Below are positions 34,401 to 41,522 of a stretch of DNA of 64,000 nucleotides, piece after piece. The notes beneath the pieces are model-generated. The model was not told the DNA's origin. It saw nothing but the letters and a program-made list of their open reading frames with translations, and ran no database searches. Within the stretch, counting starts at the first letter, position 1. Each line of letters begins with the position of its first letter. The translations under genes were made by a program, and so were the position numbers. The stretch comes from Sphingomonas gei (GTDB taxonomy: Bacteria; Pseudomonadota; Alphaproteobacteria; Sphingomonadales; Sphingomonadaceae), in contig NZ_SRXT01000002.1 of the NCBI RefSeq assembly GCF_004792685.1, positions 186,001-250,000 on the forward strand, in the 5' to 3' direction.

Positions 34401-34792
34401 GCGCCGAGCAGCCCTTCGGCATGCATCGCCACATCCTCCCAATGGAGGAAGCATTTGCCCTTCTCGCCATGCTGGGGATCGGCGCGCGACTTGCCGAGCG
34501 TGAGCAGGCGGGTGAGGCGCGACCAGGCCGCCTGGTCCTCGGGCCAGACGAGCACCGCGCTGCCGTCGACCAGATCGAGCCGGCAACCGGCGATCATCCG
34601 GATGTCCGCGCCGAGCGCGGAGAATTGCTCGGCGGCGACCAGCGAACGCACGACTCCGCCCAATGAATTACGGTCGACGATGCCGAGCGCGGGCAGGCCG
34701 AGCAACGCCGCCTGCCGGAACAGATCCTCGGGCGAAGCGGCGCCGCGCAGGAACGAGAAATGCGTCGTCACCTGGAGTTCGGAATAGCTCAT
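31445..34792 (-). CDS. dnaE2: Error-prone DNA polymerase III alpha-like subunit
   Basis: 1115-aa C-family polymerase that acts in SOS translesion synthesis together with ImuA and ImuB. It has an N-terminal PHP domain (YSELQVTTHFSFLRGAASPE), the palm with catalytic aspartates in PPDIDVDFEHERRE, and C-terminal HhH and OB domains (RVEVAGLILVRQRPGSAKG). The start MSYSELQ overlaps imuB by 4 bases. Around 32361-32403 a palindromic repeat is embedded in frame, encoding ESPSPRLREGRGEGF, which is not normal DnaE2 sequence; it sits in the region after the fingers and does not break the frame. A 2H phosphoesterase gene follows within 11 bases. Confidence 0.96.
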   Translation of the reverse strand: MSYSELQVTTHFSFLRGAASPEDLFRQAALLGLPALGIVDRNSLGGVVRSLVAAEQFSALGADIRMIAGCRLDLVDGSAVLVWPEDQAAWSRLTRLLTLGKSRADPQHGEKGKCFLHWEDVAMHAEGLLGALVPGLADPGDPLSLQWMADVFAERGHVCLTQHRRPGDVMRLHALNAAAERFGLTPLATGDILYDTPDRRMLQDVVTAIREKCTIDELGFRRERNADRHLKSPEEMARRFRDYPEALRATEAVAERCTFSLRELKHQYPEEHVFDGRTSQEALHRLAWSGLKQKFGGTPSQAYRDLLTHELGLVEQMGYAPYFLTVNSIVQFAISQQILCQGRGSAANSVICFALGITSIDPIKHQLLFERFISTERKEPPDIDVDFEHERREEVIQWIYESYGQDHAALTAVVSRFRSRGALREVGKVLGLPEDLTAALSSQVWGWSNEVDDKHADALNLDRSDPRLALTLQLARELIGTPRHLSQHPGGFVLTRDKLHDLIPVEPAAMVDRRVVEWEKLDIEELGFMKVDILGLGMLGCMRRAFDLLADHKATQLSMASPLMQDEDPLTFAMIQQADTLGVFQIESRAQMSMLPRMLPVNFYDIAIQVAIVRPGPIQGNMVHPYLKRRQNPHLVDYPSPALKKVLKKTLGVPLFQEQAMQVAIKGAGFTPSEADRLRRAMATFKSTGGIGEFGPKLLAGMRANGISDDFAERLVAQIEGFSNYGFPESHAASFAKIAYASSWMKCHHPDIFCCALLNAQPMGFYAPAQLVRDARAHGVEARPVCINHSDWDTRMESPSPRLREGRGEGFCGTAEDWQNLHPLRLGMRIVQGLAQADAIEILKAREHAPFVSIEDVWRRSGVKPAALERLARADAFQALGLNRRQALWAIKGLGQKPLDLFSAADARERVTVSESVEPDVALVPLTEGREVVEDYRATQLSLRAHPVTFLRERLAERRIAKCGDLLNMKDGARVEVAGLILVRQRPGSAKGVVFVTLEDETGIANAVFWADRFEANRRTVMTATMLAIRGKVQREGIVIHLVAEAITDLTPWLREIGEIDLPRMTIPGDGATHGGTIDPRERLKLPRQRALESWPPRGSLKAPDLIPVKSRDFH
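32361..32403. repeat. Palindromic repeat inserted in frame in dnaE2
   Basis: AATCCCTCTCC at the left pairs with GGAGAGGGGGATT at the right around CCCTCCCGCAAGCGG. This is a family common in sphingomonads (CTCTCCC...GGGGAGAG). It encodes a Pro/Arg/Glu-rich patch in the DnaE2 protein and keeps the frame. Confidence 0.7.
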
Positions 34793-36756
34793 CCGAACAC
34801 GCCGTGGAGATACCAGCTGAGATCGCCGGTCTCGACGTGTTCGCCGTCGCCGCGGCGAAACAGCCAATAGCGGCGGCCGGCATCGTCCTCGACTCGGAAA
34901 TAATCGCGGACATAAGCGGCTTCGGCGACATGCTTCCACCATTCGCCATGGATGCGCTCGGGCCCGTCGGCGCGGACGATGCGGTGCGGCTGCCCGCGCC
35001 AGGTGAAGCGGCGCGGGGCATGATCGGGCAATTCGGCGATGACATGGTCGAGCCGCTCGGGACGCCGCAGCAGCCGTGCCGGCTTGGGCCATTCCGAATG
35101 CCAGGGGTGGAGCGCGGCGCTGCGGACGAGCTGGCCGACCGCGTCGATCCTGGGCCGCACGCCGCCGCGCTCGGGCGGATCGAGCACGTCCATGCGCGCC
35201 ACCGAACGCTCGGGCACGTCGCTCTCGACCGGCCGGTTGCGCCACATCGCATCCAGCCCGATCCGCGTCGCCAGCGTATCGACCAAGGTCGCGATGTCGG
35301 GCGCGGCTTCCTCGTCGAGCCGCTCGGTGAAAGGTTCGGGGCCGAGCGGCAGCGCGCGGCGGACATGCAGGGTCAGCGCGTCGATGCCATAGCCCGGCTC
35401 GATCTGTTCGATCCGACGGAGGAGCAGCCGCAGCAAATGCACGCCGTCGCGGCTGGGCCTGGCGAGACCGATGCGGATCCGCTGCGGCACGCCATCGACG
35501 CGCTCGGCGACCAATTCGACTCGGCTCGCCCCCAGCCCCTGCTCGGCCAGCGCTGCGACGAGGCGAGGGACCAACGTCCCCAGCCAGTGCGCGATCGCAT
35601 CTGCAGTGCTGATCGGTTCGGCGAAGCGCTGCGCGATGGCGATCGGATCGGGGGGCACCACCGGATGCAGCGGCTCGGGCAGCCGGCCCGATGCCTGTTC
35701 GAGCCGGGCGGCGAGCGCCGCGCCGAACCGCCGGACCAAAGGCGCGCGCGGCATCGCCGCGAGCTGGCCGATTGTCTTCACCCCGAGCCGGTCGAGCAGC
35801 TCGATCGCCGTGGCCTCGACGCGTAGCGCTGCGACGGGGAGGGGCGCCAAAGCCGGGCCATGTCGTCCGGGTGCAACTACCAACCCGTCACCCCGGCGGA
35901 AGCCGGGGTCCAGAGCCAAGCGGGACACCGCGTGTGACTCTGGGCCCCGGCCTTCGCCGGGGGGACGATGCGAGGCGAAATGCGCCAGCGCCCAGGCGGC
36001 GCCCGGCGTGTCGGCGACTGCGATCCGCGCGGAATAGCCGAGGCGTGCGAGCATGCGCCGCAGCCGCGCCGTCATCCTTGCCTCGCCGCCATGCAGATGC
36101 GCGACGCCGGTGAGATCGAGGAACAAGGTGTCGTCGCCTTCGATCGCGACCGTCGGGGTCCAGCGGCGTGCCAGCGCCATCGCGAGGCTGGCGAGGTGCG
36201 CGCGATCACCCTCGGGATCGGCCGGGCGGATGTCGAGCCCCACCACCTGCGCGCGCGCCTGGGCCAGCGCCATTCCGGGCCTCAGTCCCAAAGCCTGCGC
36301 TTGCGGGCAGGCAGCGGCGATTTCGATCCGGCTGCCGTTGCGGGTGCTGGTGATGCGAGGCGCAGATTCCTCCCCCAGCTTGCTGCGGGAGGGTCCCTCT
36401 CGAGCGAGCTCGGGGAGGAATGCAGGTCGTCCGCCATCATCGGGCGGCATCGCGCGGAACGGGTTCGCCGCCGCTTCGTCGCGCCGGCCGATCTCGTGCT
36501 TGGCCGGCTGTCGCGCCACCGGCGGCAGCGCGACCTGGCCGAGTTCGTCCTCGCGTGCCCAGCGCGCGCCGGGACGCCAGCCGCCGCCGCGCGGGACCGA
36601 ACAGGCATGCTCCTGCTCCCTCGCCACCGCATCGCGCAGCGGGTTGAGCGAAGCGGATGCGCGGTGCGGCTCAGGCCGCGTGGCGGTTCGCGCTTCCGCC
36701 CGCCACAGCCTTTCGATCGGCCACAGCGGAAGGAAGAGCGCAGCGACCCGTTGCAT
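34789..36756 (-). CDS. imuB: ImuB, catalytically inactive Y-family polymerase
   Basis: 655-aa Y-family homologue that recruits DnaE2 and the sliding clamp during SOS mutagenesis. The N-terminus MQRVAALFLPLWPIERLWR matches ImuB but lacks the acidic catalytic motif of active Y polymerases, as usual. Conserved text includes ACPQAQALGLRPGMALAQAR, DLTGVAHLHGGE and LDRLGVKTIGQLAAMPR (HhH-like). Two palindromic repeats lie in frame: one at 36367-36421 (FLPELAREGPSRSKLGEE), inside a long spacer at residues about 25-135, and one at 35887-35965 (PGEGRGPESHAVSRLALDPG). Both add residues not seen in typical ImuB. It overlaps imuA by 86 bases and dnaE2 by 4. Confidence 0.93.
   Translation of the reverse strand: MQRVAALFLPLWPIERLWRAEARTATRPEPHRASASLNPLRDAVAREQEHACSVPRGGGWRPGARWAREDELGQVALPPVARQPAKHEIGRRDEAAANPFRAMPPDDGGRPAFLPELAREGPSRSKLGEESAPRITSTRNGSRIEIAAACPQAQALGLRPGMALAQARAQVVGLDIRPADPEGDRAHLASLAMALARRWTPTVAIEGDDTLFLDLTGVAHLHGGEARMTARLRRMLARLGYSARIAVADTPGAAWALAHFASHRPPGEGRGPESHAVSRLALDPGFRRGDGLVVAPGRHGPALAPLPVAALRVEATAIELLDRLGVKTIGQLAAMPRAPLVRRFGAALAARLEQASGRLPEPLHPVVPPDPIAIAQRFAEPISTADAIAHWLGTLVPRLVAALAEQGLGASRVELVAERVDGVPQRIRIGLARPSRDGVHLLRLLLRRIEQIEPGYGIDALTLHVRRALPLGPEPFTERLDEEAAPDIATLVDTLATRIGLDAMWRNRPVESDVPERSVARMDVLDPPERGGVRPRIDAVGQLVRSAALHPWHSEWPKPARLLRRPERLDHVIAELPDHAPRRFTWRGQPHRIVRADGPERIHGEWWKHVAEAAYVRDYFRVEDDAGRRYWLFRRGDGEHVETGDLSWYLHGVFG
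35887..35965. repeat. Long inverted repeat inside imuB
   Basis: CCCCGGCGGAAGCCGGGGTC (35891-35910) and its near-inverse, GGCCCCGGCCTTCGCCGGGG (35943-35962), flank a 30-base centre. A half copy of the same family lies at 59179-59210 outside genes. The element encodes a Gly/Arg/Pro-rich insert in ImuB without frame loss. Confidence 0.75.
36367..36421. repeat. Inverted repeat inside the N-terminal spacer of imuB
   Basis: TTCCTCCCCCAGCTTGCTG (left) and CGAGCTCGGGGAGGAA (right) flank a GGGAGGGTCCCTCT centre. It belongs to a CTCCCC-AGCTTG-type family and adds the ImuB segment FLPELAREGPSRSKLGEE. Confidence 0.65.
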
Positions 36757-37420
36757 CGCATGCCTCCACTTCGATTTCGAAACCCTCTCCCCCCTTTTGC
36801 CGCGCCAGCGCGAGCCGCCAGCGCGGCCGTCCGACGCCCTCCACCGGCAGCGGCGTCGACGGTGCCGAAGTCACCCGCCAGCGCGTCACCGCCGCCGACG
36901 GCATGCCGATCGGGTCGCTGCCTTCGCGGGCGGGGCGCTTGAGCAGCAATGCGATCGTCCGTCCGCCCTCGGCGGCGAGCTGGAGCCGCCGCGTCGCGGT
37001 CATGTCGGCGCGCTTGGCCTCGCCGATCACGGCGCCGAGCCCGCGATGGCGAAGCCCCTCCTCCATGATCGCGAGCAACTCCGAATCGTCGGCCGCCTCG
37101 GCATAGATCAGTCGCTTATGGCTGATCCCTACCTGAGCGACTCCGGGCGCGAACAGATCGCGCCGCCGCACCACCCAGAGCACCGGACCCCAGGCGCGCG
37201 CCGCGATCCCGGCAAGGAACAAAGTGGCCGCGCAATCATCGGCCATGTCGCTGGTGCCGCCCGCGACTTCGTGCAGTGCGTCGAGCCGAAGCCCGCCATC
37301 GGCAAGCCGCGAATCGATTGCGCCGAGCCCGAACGGCAGCGACGGCCGGCGACGGAAACCCTGGGTCTCCATCGCGCGCAATTGCTCGCGAAGCTGGGAA
37401 AGGACGGCAGGGTCGGCCAT
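36671..37420 (-). CDS. imuA: ImuA, RecA-fold accessory protein of SOS mutagenesis
   Basis: 249-aa RecA/SulA-like protein, first gene of imuA-imuB-dnaE2. It has the ImuA layout: RRPSLPFGLGAIDSRLADGG, LDALHEVAGG, then a RecA-like core (FLAGIAARAWGPVLWVVRRR, GLGAVIGEAKRADMTATRRLQLAAE) and WRLALARQKGGEGFEIEVE near the end. Walker A is degenerate as in the family. The stop lies 86 bases inside imuB, a longer overlap than the usual few bases. Transcription is predicted to start from the promoter at 37465-37492 under LexA control. Confidence 0.92.
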   Translation of the reverse strand: MADPAVLSQLREQLRAMETQGFRRRPSLPFGLGAIDSRLADGGLRLDALHEVAGGTSDMADDCAATLFLAGIAARAWGPVLWVVRRRDLFAPGVAQVGISHKRLIYAEAADDSELLAIMEEGLRHRGLGAVIGEAKRADMTATRRLQLAAEGGRTIALLLKRPAREGSDPIGMPSAAVTRWRVTSAPSTPLPVEGVGRPRWRLALARQKGGEGFEIEVEACDATGRCALPSAVADRKAVAGGSANRHAA

Positions 37421-37458
37421 AGGCGGCAGCGGATACTCACGACTCGGGAAACGAGAAT

Positions 37459-37473
37459 GTTCCTATTCTGTTC
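37459..37473 (-). promoter_or_regulatory. LexA (SOS) box of the imuA-imuB-dnaE2 operon
   Basis: GTTC-CTATTCT-GTTC is an exact match to the alphaproteobacterial SOS box GTTC-N7-GTTC. It lies 39 bases before imuA and overlaps the predicted -10, so LexA binding would block transcription. The divergent dcp-type gene starts 101 bases away. Confidence 0.9.
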
Positions 37474-37492
37474 CTATGCGCTGCGGAGTCAA
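37465..37492 (-). promoter_or_regulatory. Predicted promoter of imuA
   Basis: On the minus strand, TTGACT (37492-37487), 16 bases, CAGAAT (37470-37465) forms a sigma-70-like promoter whose -10 lies inside the LexA box. Confidence 0.5.
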
Positions 37493-37573
37493 TGCATTGT
37501 TTGACAAGCGCTTGCGCTCCGCCGCGCTGCGCCCCTAATGTTTGCCATTCTATCGCAGTCGGGAACCCGCTTC

Positions 37574-39721
37574 ATGACCCATTCGCTCCGGTTCGCGTTG
37601 ATCGCGTCCACCGCGTTCGTCGCCGCCTCCTCGCTTCCCGGAACCGCAATGGCCCAGACCCCAATTCCCGCCGCCAAGCCCGATCCCACGCCGCTGCTTG
37701 CCAAATGGCCCGGCGCGCACGAAGGGGTGCCGCAGTGGGACAAGGTGACGCCGGCGATGTTCGCCCCCGCGTTCGAGCGGGCCATGGCCAATGCCCGTGC
37801 GGAGATAGCCAGGATCCGCGACAATCCTGCGGCGCCGACTTTCCAGAACACGATCGAGGCGAGCGAGCGCTCGGGCGAGGAGATGAACCGGCTGTTCGCG
37901 GTGTGGGGCGTCTATCAGAGCAACCTCGCCAGCCCCCAGGTCCAGGCGATCGCCAAGGAATGGAGCCCCAAGCTCTCGGCCTTCTTCACCGAGATGAACC
38001 TCGATCCCCGGATGTTCGCGCGGGTCAAGGCAGTCTACGATCATCGCGCGCATGCCGGGCTCAATCCCCAGCAGACCCGGCTGCTCGAGCGCAGCTATCG
38101 CGATTACGTCACCTCGGGCGCGTTGCTCGACGAGGCCGGCAAGGCTGGCGTCAAGCGGATCAACCAGGCGCTCGCCACGGCCTATACCGAGTTCAGTCGG
38201 AAAGTGCTCGCCGACGAAGAGAGCGCGATCCTGCTCAACAGCGAAGCCGATCTTGCCGGACTGGCGGACAGCTTCAAGGCGAGCCTGGCGGAAGAGGCAA
38301 AGGCGCGCGGCGCTGCGGGCAAATGGGCGATCAAGAACACGCGCTCGTCGGTCCAGCCCTTCCTGATGTATTCGACCAACCGGGCACTGCGCGAGAAGGT
38401 CTACAAGGCATTCGTCAATCGCGGCGACAATGCCGACGCCAACGACACCAATGCGACGATCGCCGAGATCCTCAAGCTGCGGCAGGAGCGCGCCAAGCTG
38501 CTCGGCTTCAAGAACCACGCCTGGTACCGGATGGATGACACCATGGCCGAGACGCCGGAGAACGCGACGAAGCTGATGATGGCGGTGTGGCCGGCGGCGG
38601 TTGCGCGGGTGCATGAGGAAGTCGCCGACATGCAGCGACAAGCGAACCAGGAAGGCGCCAAGCTGACCATCGAGCCGTGGGACTATCGCTTCTATGCCGA
38701 GAAGGTCCGCAAGGCGAAGTACGACTTGGACGAGAATGAAGTGAAGCCGTACCTCCAGCTCGACAATATCATACAGGGCGCTTTCTACGCCGCGGGGCGG
38801 CTCTACGATCTGGATTTCAGGGAAAATACCGGCAGCATTCCGGTGTTCCACCCGGACGTGCGCACCTTCCTCGTCACCAATCGGACGACCGGCGCCGAAG
38901 TCGGCATCTTCTATTTCGACGGCTTCGCCCGCGCCGGCAAGCGCTCGGGCGCCTGGGCAACGAGCTATCGCAGCCGCAACGGGCTGCGCGGCACCAAGAT
39001 CGTGCTCGCTTCGAACAACAACAATTTCACCAAGGGCGCGGCGGGCGCGCCGACCTTGATCAGCGTGGACGACGCGACCACGCTGTTCCACGAATTCGGC
39101 CATGCGCTGCACAGCCTGCTCGGAAATGTCTATTATCCCGGCCTCGGCGGAACCCCGCGCGACTTCGTCGAATATCCGAGCCAGGTGAACGAAAATTGGC
39201 TGCTCACGCCCGACGTGCTCAACCGCTATGCCAAGCATTACCAGACCGGCGCGCCGATGCCCGCTGCTCTGGTCGCCAAGATCGAAAAAGCGCAGACCTT
39301 CAACCAAGGTTTCGACACGGTGGAATATCTGTCGTCGGCGATCATCGATATGAAGCTGCACGACCGCGATACACCGGTGACCGATGTCGACGCGTTCGAG
39401 CGCGAGACGCTGGCGAGCATCGGGATGCCCAAGGAAATCGTGATGCGGCACCGGCTGCCGCAGTTCAATCACCTGTTCTCGAGCGACGCCTATTCGGCGG
39501 GCTATTACAGCTACCTCTGGTCCGAGACGATGGACGCGGACACCTGGGCGGCGTTCGAGGAGACCGGCAATGTCTGGGACAAGGCGACTGCCGACAAGTT
39601 CCGCACCACCTTGCTGATGACCGGCAACGAGACCGATCGCAAGGCGGCGTACAAGGCGTTCCGCGGGCGCGATCCCGACGTGAAGGCACTATTCAGGCGG
39701 CGGGGATTTCCGGTCGAGTGA
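37574..39721 (+). CDS. Secreted M3 family peptidyl-dipeptidase (Dcp-like)
   Basis: 715-aa zinc metallopeptidase that removes dipeptides from peptide C-termini. Start MTHSLRFALIASTAFVAASS gives a signal peptide (AMAQ cleavage near residue 28), so it is periplasmic. The zinc site HEFGH is at residues 506-510 in TTLFHEFGHALHSLLGN, with the third ligand Glu downstream (VEYPSQVNENW). Other M3 landmarks are GSIPVFHPDVRTFLV and SDAYSAGYYSYLWSE. It is monocistronic and divergent from imuA; the SOS box is closer to imuA and there is no reason to link the peptidase to SOS. Confidence 0.93.
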   Translation: MTHSLRFALIASTAFVAASSLPGTAMAQTPIPAAKPDPTPLLAKWPGAHEGVPQWDKVTPAMFAPAFERAMANARAEIARIRDNPAAPTFQNTIEASERSGEEMNRLFAVWGVYQSNLASPQVQAIAKEWSPKLSAFFTEMNLDPRMFARVKAVYDHRAHAGLNPQQTRLLERSYRDYVTSGALLDEAGKAGVKRINQALATAYTEFSRKVLADEESAILLNSEADLAGLADSFKASLAEEAKARGAAGKWAIKNTRSSVQPFLMYSTNRALREKVYKAFVNRGDNADANDTNATIAEILKLRQERAKLLGFKNHAWYRMDDTMAETPENATKLMMAVWPAAVARVHEEVADMQRQANQEGAKLTIEPWDYRFYAEKVRKAKYDLDENEVKPYLQLDNIIQGAFYAAGRLYDLDFRENTGSIPVFHPDVRTFLVTNRTTGAEVGIFYFDGFARAGKRSGAWATSYRSRNGLRGTKIVLASNNNNFTKGAAGAPTLISVDDATTLFHEFGHALHSLLGNVYYPGLGGTPRDFVEYPSQVNENWLLTPDVLNRYAKHYQTGAPMPAALVAKIEKAQTFNQGFDTVEYLSSAIIDMKLHDRDTPVTDVDAFERETLASIGMPKEIVMRHRLPQFNHLFSSDAYSAGYYSYLWSETMDADTWAAFEETGNVWDKATADKFRTTLLMTGNETDRKAAYKAFRGRDPDVKALFRRRGFPVE

Positions 39722-39839
39722 TCACCTGCTTCGCGTTTTACGCGTTGCCGGTGACAACAAAGAAAATGCGGAACATGTACACGCCGATGTTGGCACAGTC
39801 CGTGGAGATCGATTCCGCTTCTCGCTAAGTAAATGCGGA

Positions 39840-41372
39840 CTAAAGCTTTTCCGCGACCGGCAACGTCGGTTCCTCATCCGAAGGGGCCTTGCGGAACAGC
39901 GCGCGATCCTCGTCGCTGAAGCCGAACTTGATCATCACGAACAGGAAGGTAACGAGGATCGCCGGCATGCCGATGCTCAGCTCGGCCCATTCGTAATGGC
40001 GGGGCAACGAGGTGAAGGCCGCGCCGACCAAGGCCGCCGCGCCGATCGCGAGGAAGAAGCTCGCGCGGATGCTGACCACCGACGCGCCCAGCAGGCGTCG
40101 CAGCATGATCGCCTTGGCCGCCGAGCTGATCGTCAGCGACAGTGCGAGCGCCGCGGCCGGACCGGCGGCCTGCACCGGCTGGGACCAGCCCTGCTTCCGC
40201 GCAAAGATGACGAAGGCGAAGCTCAATGCGATCTGGAGCAGCAGCACCGCGACCGAGATCATCAGGTTGCGGTGGCGGGCGATGTAGATCAGCCCGGTCT
40301 CGCACACCGCACCGGTCGAGGCGAGCACCTCGGCCACCAGCAGGATGCACATCGCACTGGCGCCGACGACGAATTCGGGCCCGATCAGCCCCATCACGCC
40401 CTCTGCCGGAATCCCGAACACGACGAGGCAGGCCGCCTGCGCACTGACGATCCAGAAGCCGACCTGGCGGACCTGCTTGGCGACCGACTTGCGGTCGTTC
40501 TCGGCGAGACTGTGAGTGACCACCGGCGCGAGGATCGGGTCGAAGCTCGACTTGAGTCGCTGCGGGATCGAGGCGACTTGCTGCGCCATATAATAGATGC
40601 CGACCACCGCGGGGCTGAACAACAAGGCCAGGATGAAGCGATCGACGTTGCGCGTCCCCCATTCGATGGCATCGGCACCGGCGAGCGGCGCGTTGCGGCG
40701 CGCCAGCGTGACGATGTCGGACACCCGCGGATGCCAGCCCCGTGGCACGCCATATTCGCGCACGAACGGCACTACCGAGGCGACGAGCGCGGCGAGCATC
40801 GACAGGACATAGGCGTACATCAGCCCGTCGCGCGCGGAAACGAACGAGAAGCCCCATGCCGCGATGCTGATCGTCCATGGCTCGACGATCGCGCGCGCGG
40901 TCACCGAGGCGCGGATATTGTGGCGATAGGCGAGCGCGGCAAGCGTGACGTCGGATATCGCGACGGCGAACACTACCAGCGGCACCAGCCGTTCGAGCCC
41001 CATCACCGGGCTGTTGGGGTACATCACTTGCGGGAAGGCGATCAGCACCGCGCTGGCGATCGCCGAAGCGATCAGCGCGACCAGCACTGCGTCCCATACG
41101 ACGTGCGCGTGGGGGCGCTCGGTGGAGGCCAGGGCCTGGGCGAGCCCGCGCTTGAGCCCCAGAGTTGCGAGCAAGGCAGCGACTTCGACGACCAGGACTG
41201 CGATCGCATAACGCCCGACGATATCGGGACCATAAGCGCGCCCGGCGATGAACAGGAACGGGAGGCGTGCCGCGAGCCGCAGCAGGAAGCCGAGGATGTT
41301 GGTCCGACCGCCCTTGGCGAGCGCGTTGATATCGTCGGTGGGGGCGGCAGAGGTGGGGGCGGACTCAGCCAT
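39840..41372 (-). CDS. Polysaccharide flippase (Wzx/MOP-type membrane protein)
   Basis: 510-aa polytopic protein with about 14 hydrophobic helices, of the MOP superfamily that flips lipid-linked oligosaccharides (Wzx-like). Characteristic segments are GRTNILGFLLRLAARLPFLF near the N-terminus and SFDPILAPVVTHSLAENDRK in the cytosolic loop. No glycosyltransferase or other polysaccharide gene lies nearby, so the substrate is open. A palindromic repeat pair (41374-41513) sits directly upstream, between it and polA. Confidence 0.88.
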   Translation of the reverse strand: MAESAPTSAAPTDDINALAKGGRTNILGFLLRLAARLPFLFIAGRAYGPDIVGRYAIAVLVVEVAALLATLGLKRGLAQALASTERPHAHVVWDAVLVALIASAIASAVLIAFPQVMYPNSPVMGLERLVPLVVFAVAISDVTLAALAYRHNIRASVTARAIVEPWTISIAAWGFSFVSARDGLMYAYVLSMLAALVASVVPFVREYGVPRGWHPRVSDIVTLARRNAPLAGADAIEWGTRNVDRFILALLFSPAVVGIYYMAQQVASIPQRLKSSFDPILAPVVTHSLAENDRKSVAKQVRQVGFWIVSAQAACLVVFGIPAEGVMGLIGPEFVVGASAMCILLVAEVLASTGAVCETGLIYIARHRNLMISVAVLLLQIALSFAFVIFARKQGWSQPVQAAGPAAALALSLTISSAAKAIMLRRLLGASVVSIRASFFLAIGAAALVGAAFTSLPRHYEWAELSIGMPAILVTFLFVMIKFGFSDEDRALFRKAPSDEEPTLPVAEKL

Positions 41373-41373
41373 T

Positions 41374-41513
41374 CCGTTCGCCCTGAGCCTGTCGAAGGGC
41401 GCGGGCCAACCATCCTGTTCGTCCCCGGACTAGATCCGAAGTTCTCGAAGCACGGCCACCCGCAAATGCGCCGCCTTTGGCAAGGCGCCCTTCGACAAGC
41501 TCAGGGCGAACGG
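41374..41513. repeat. Inverted pair of a 27-base palindromic-family repeat
   Basis: Copies at 41374-41400 and 41487-41513 are in opposite orientation and differ at one position (GAGCCTGTCG against GAGCTTGTCG). The motif has CCCTGAGC and TCGAAGGGC. The 86-base spacer could form a long hairpin loop. The pair lies between the flippase and polA. Confidence 0.85.
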
Positions 41514-41522
41514 TAAGGAGGG

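Noticed and set aside
32327..34666. Long plus-strand frame antisense to dnaE2
   Set aside because: Composition is typical of antisense GC-rich codon bias and dnaE2 is certain on the other strand.
34793..35245. 151-residue N-terminal extension of DnaE2
   Set aside because: It overlaps imuB in another frame; the normal DnaE2 N-terminus begins at 34792.
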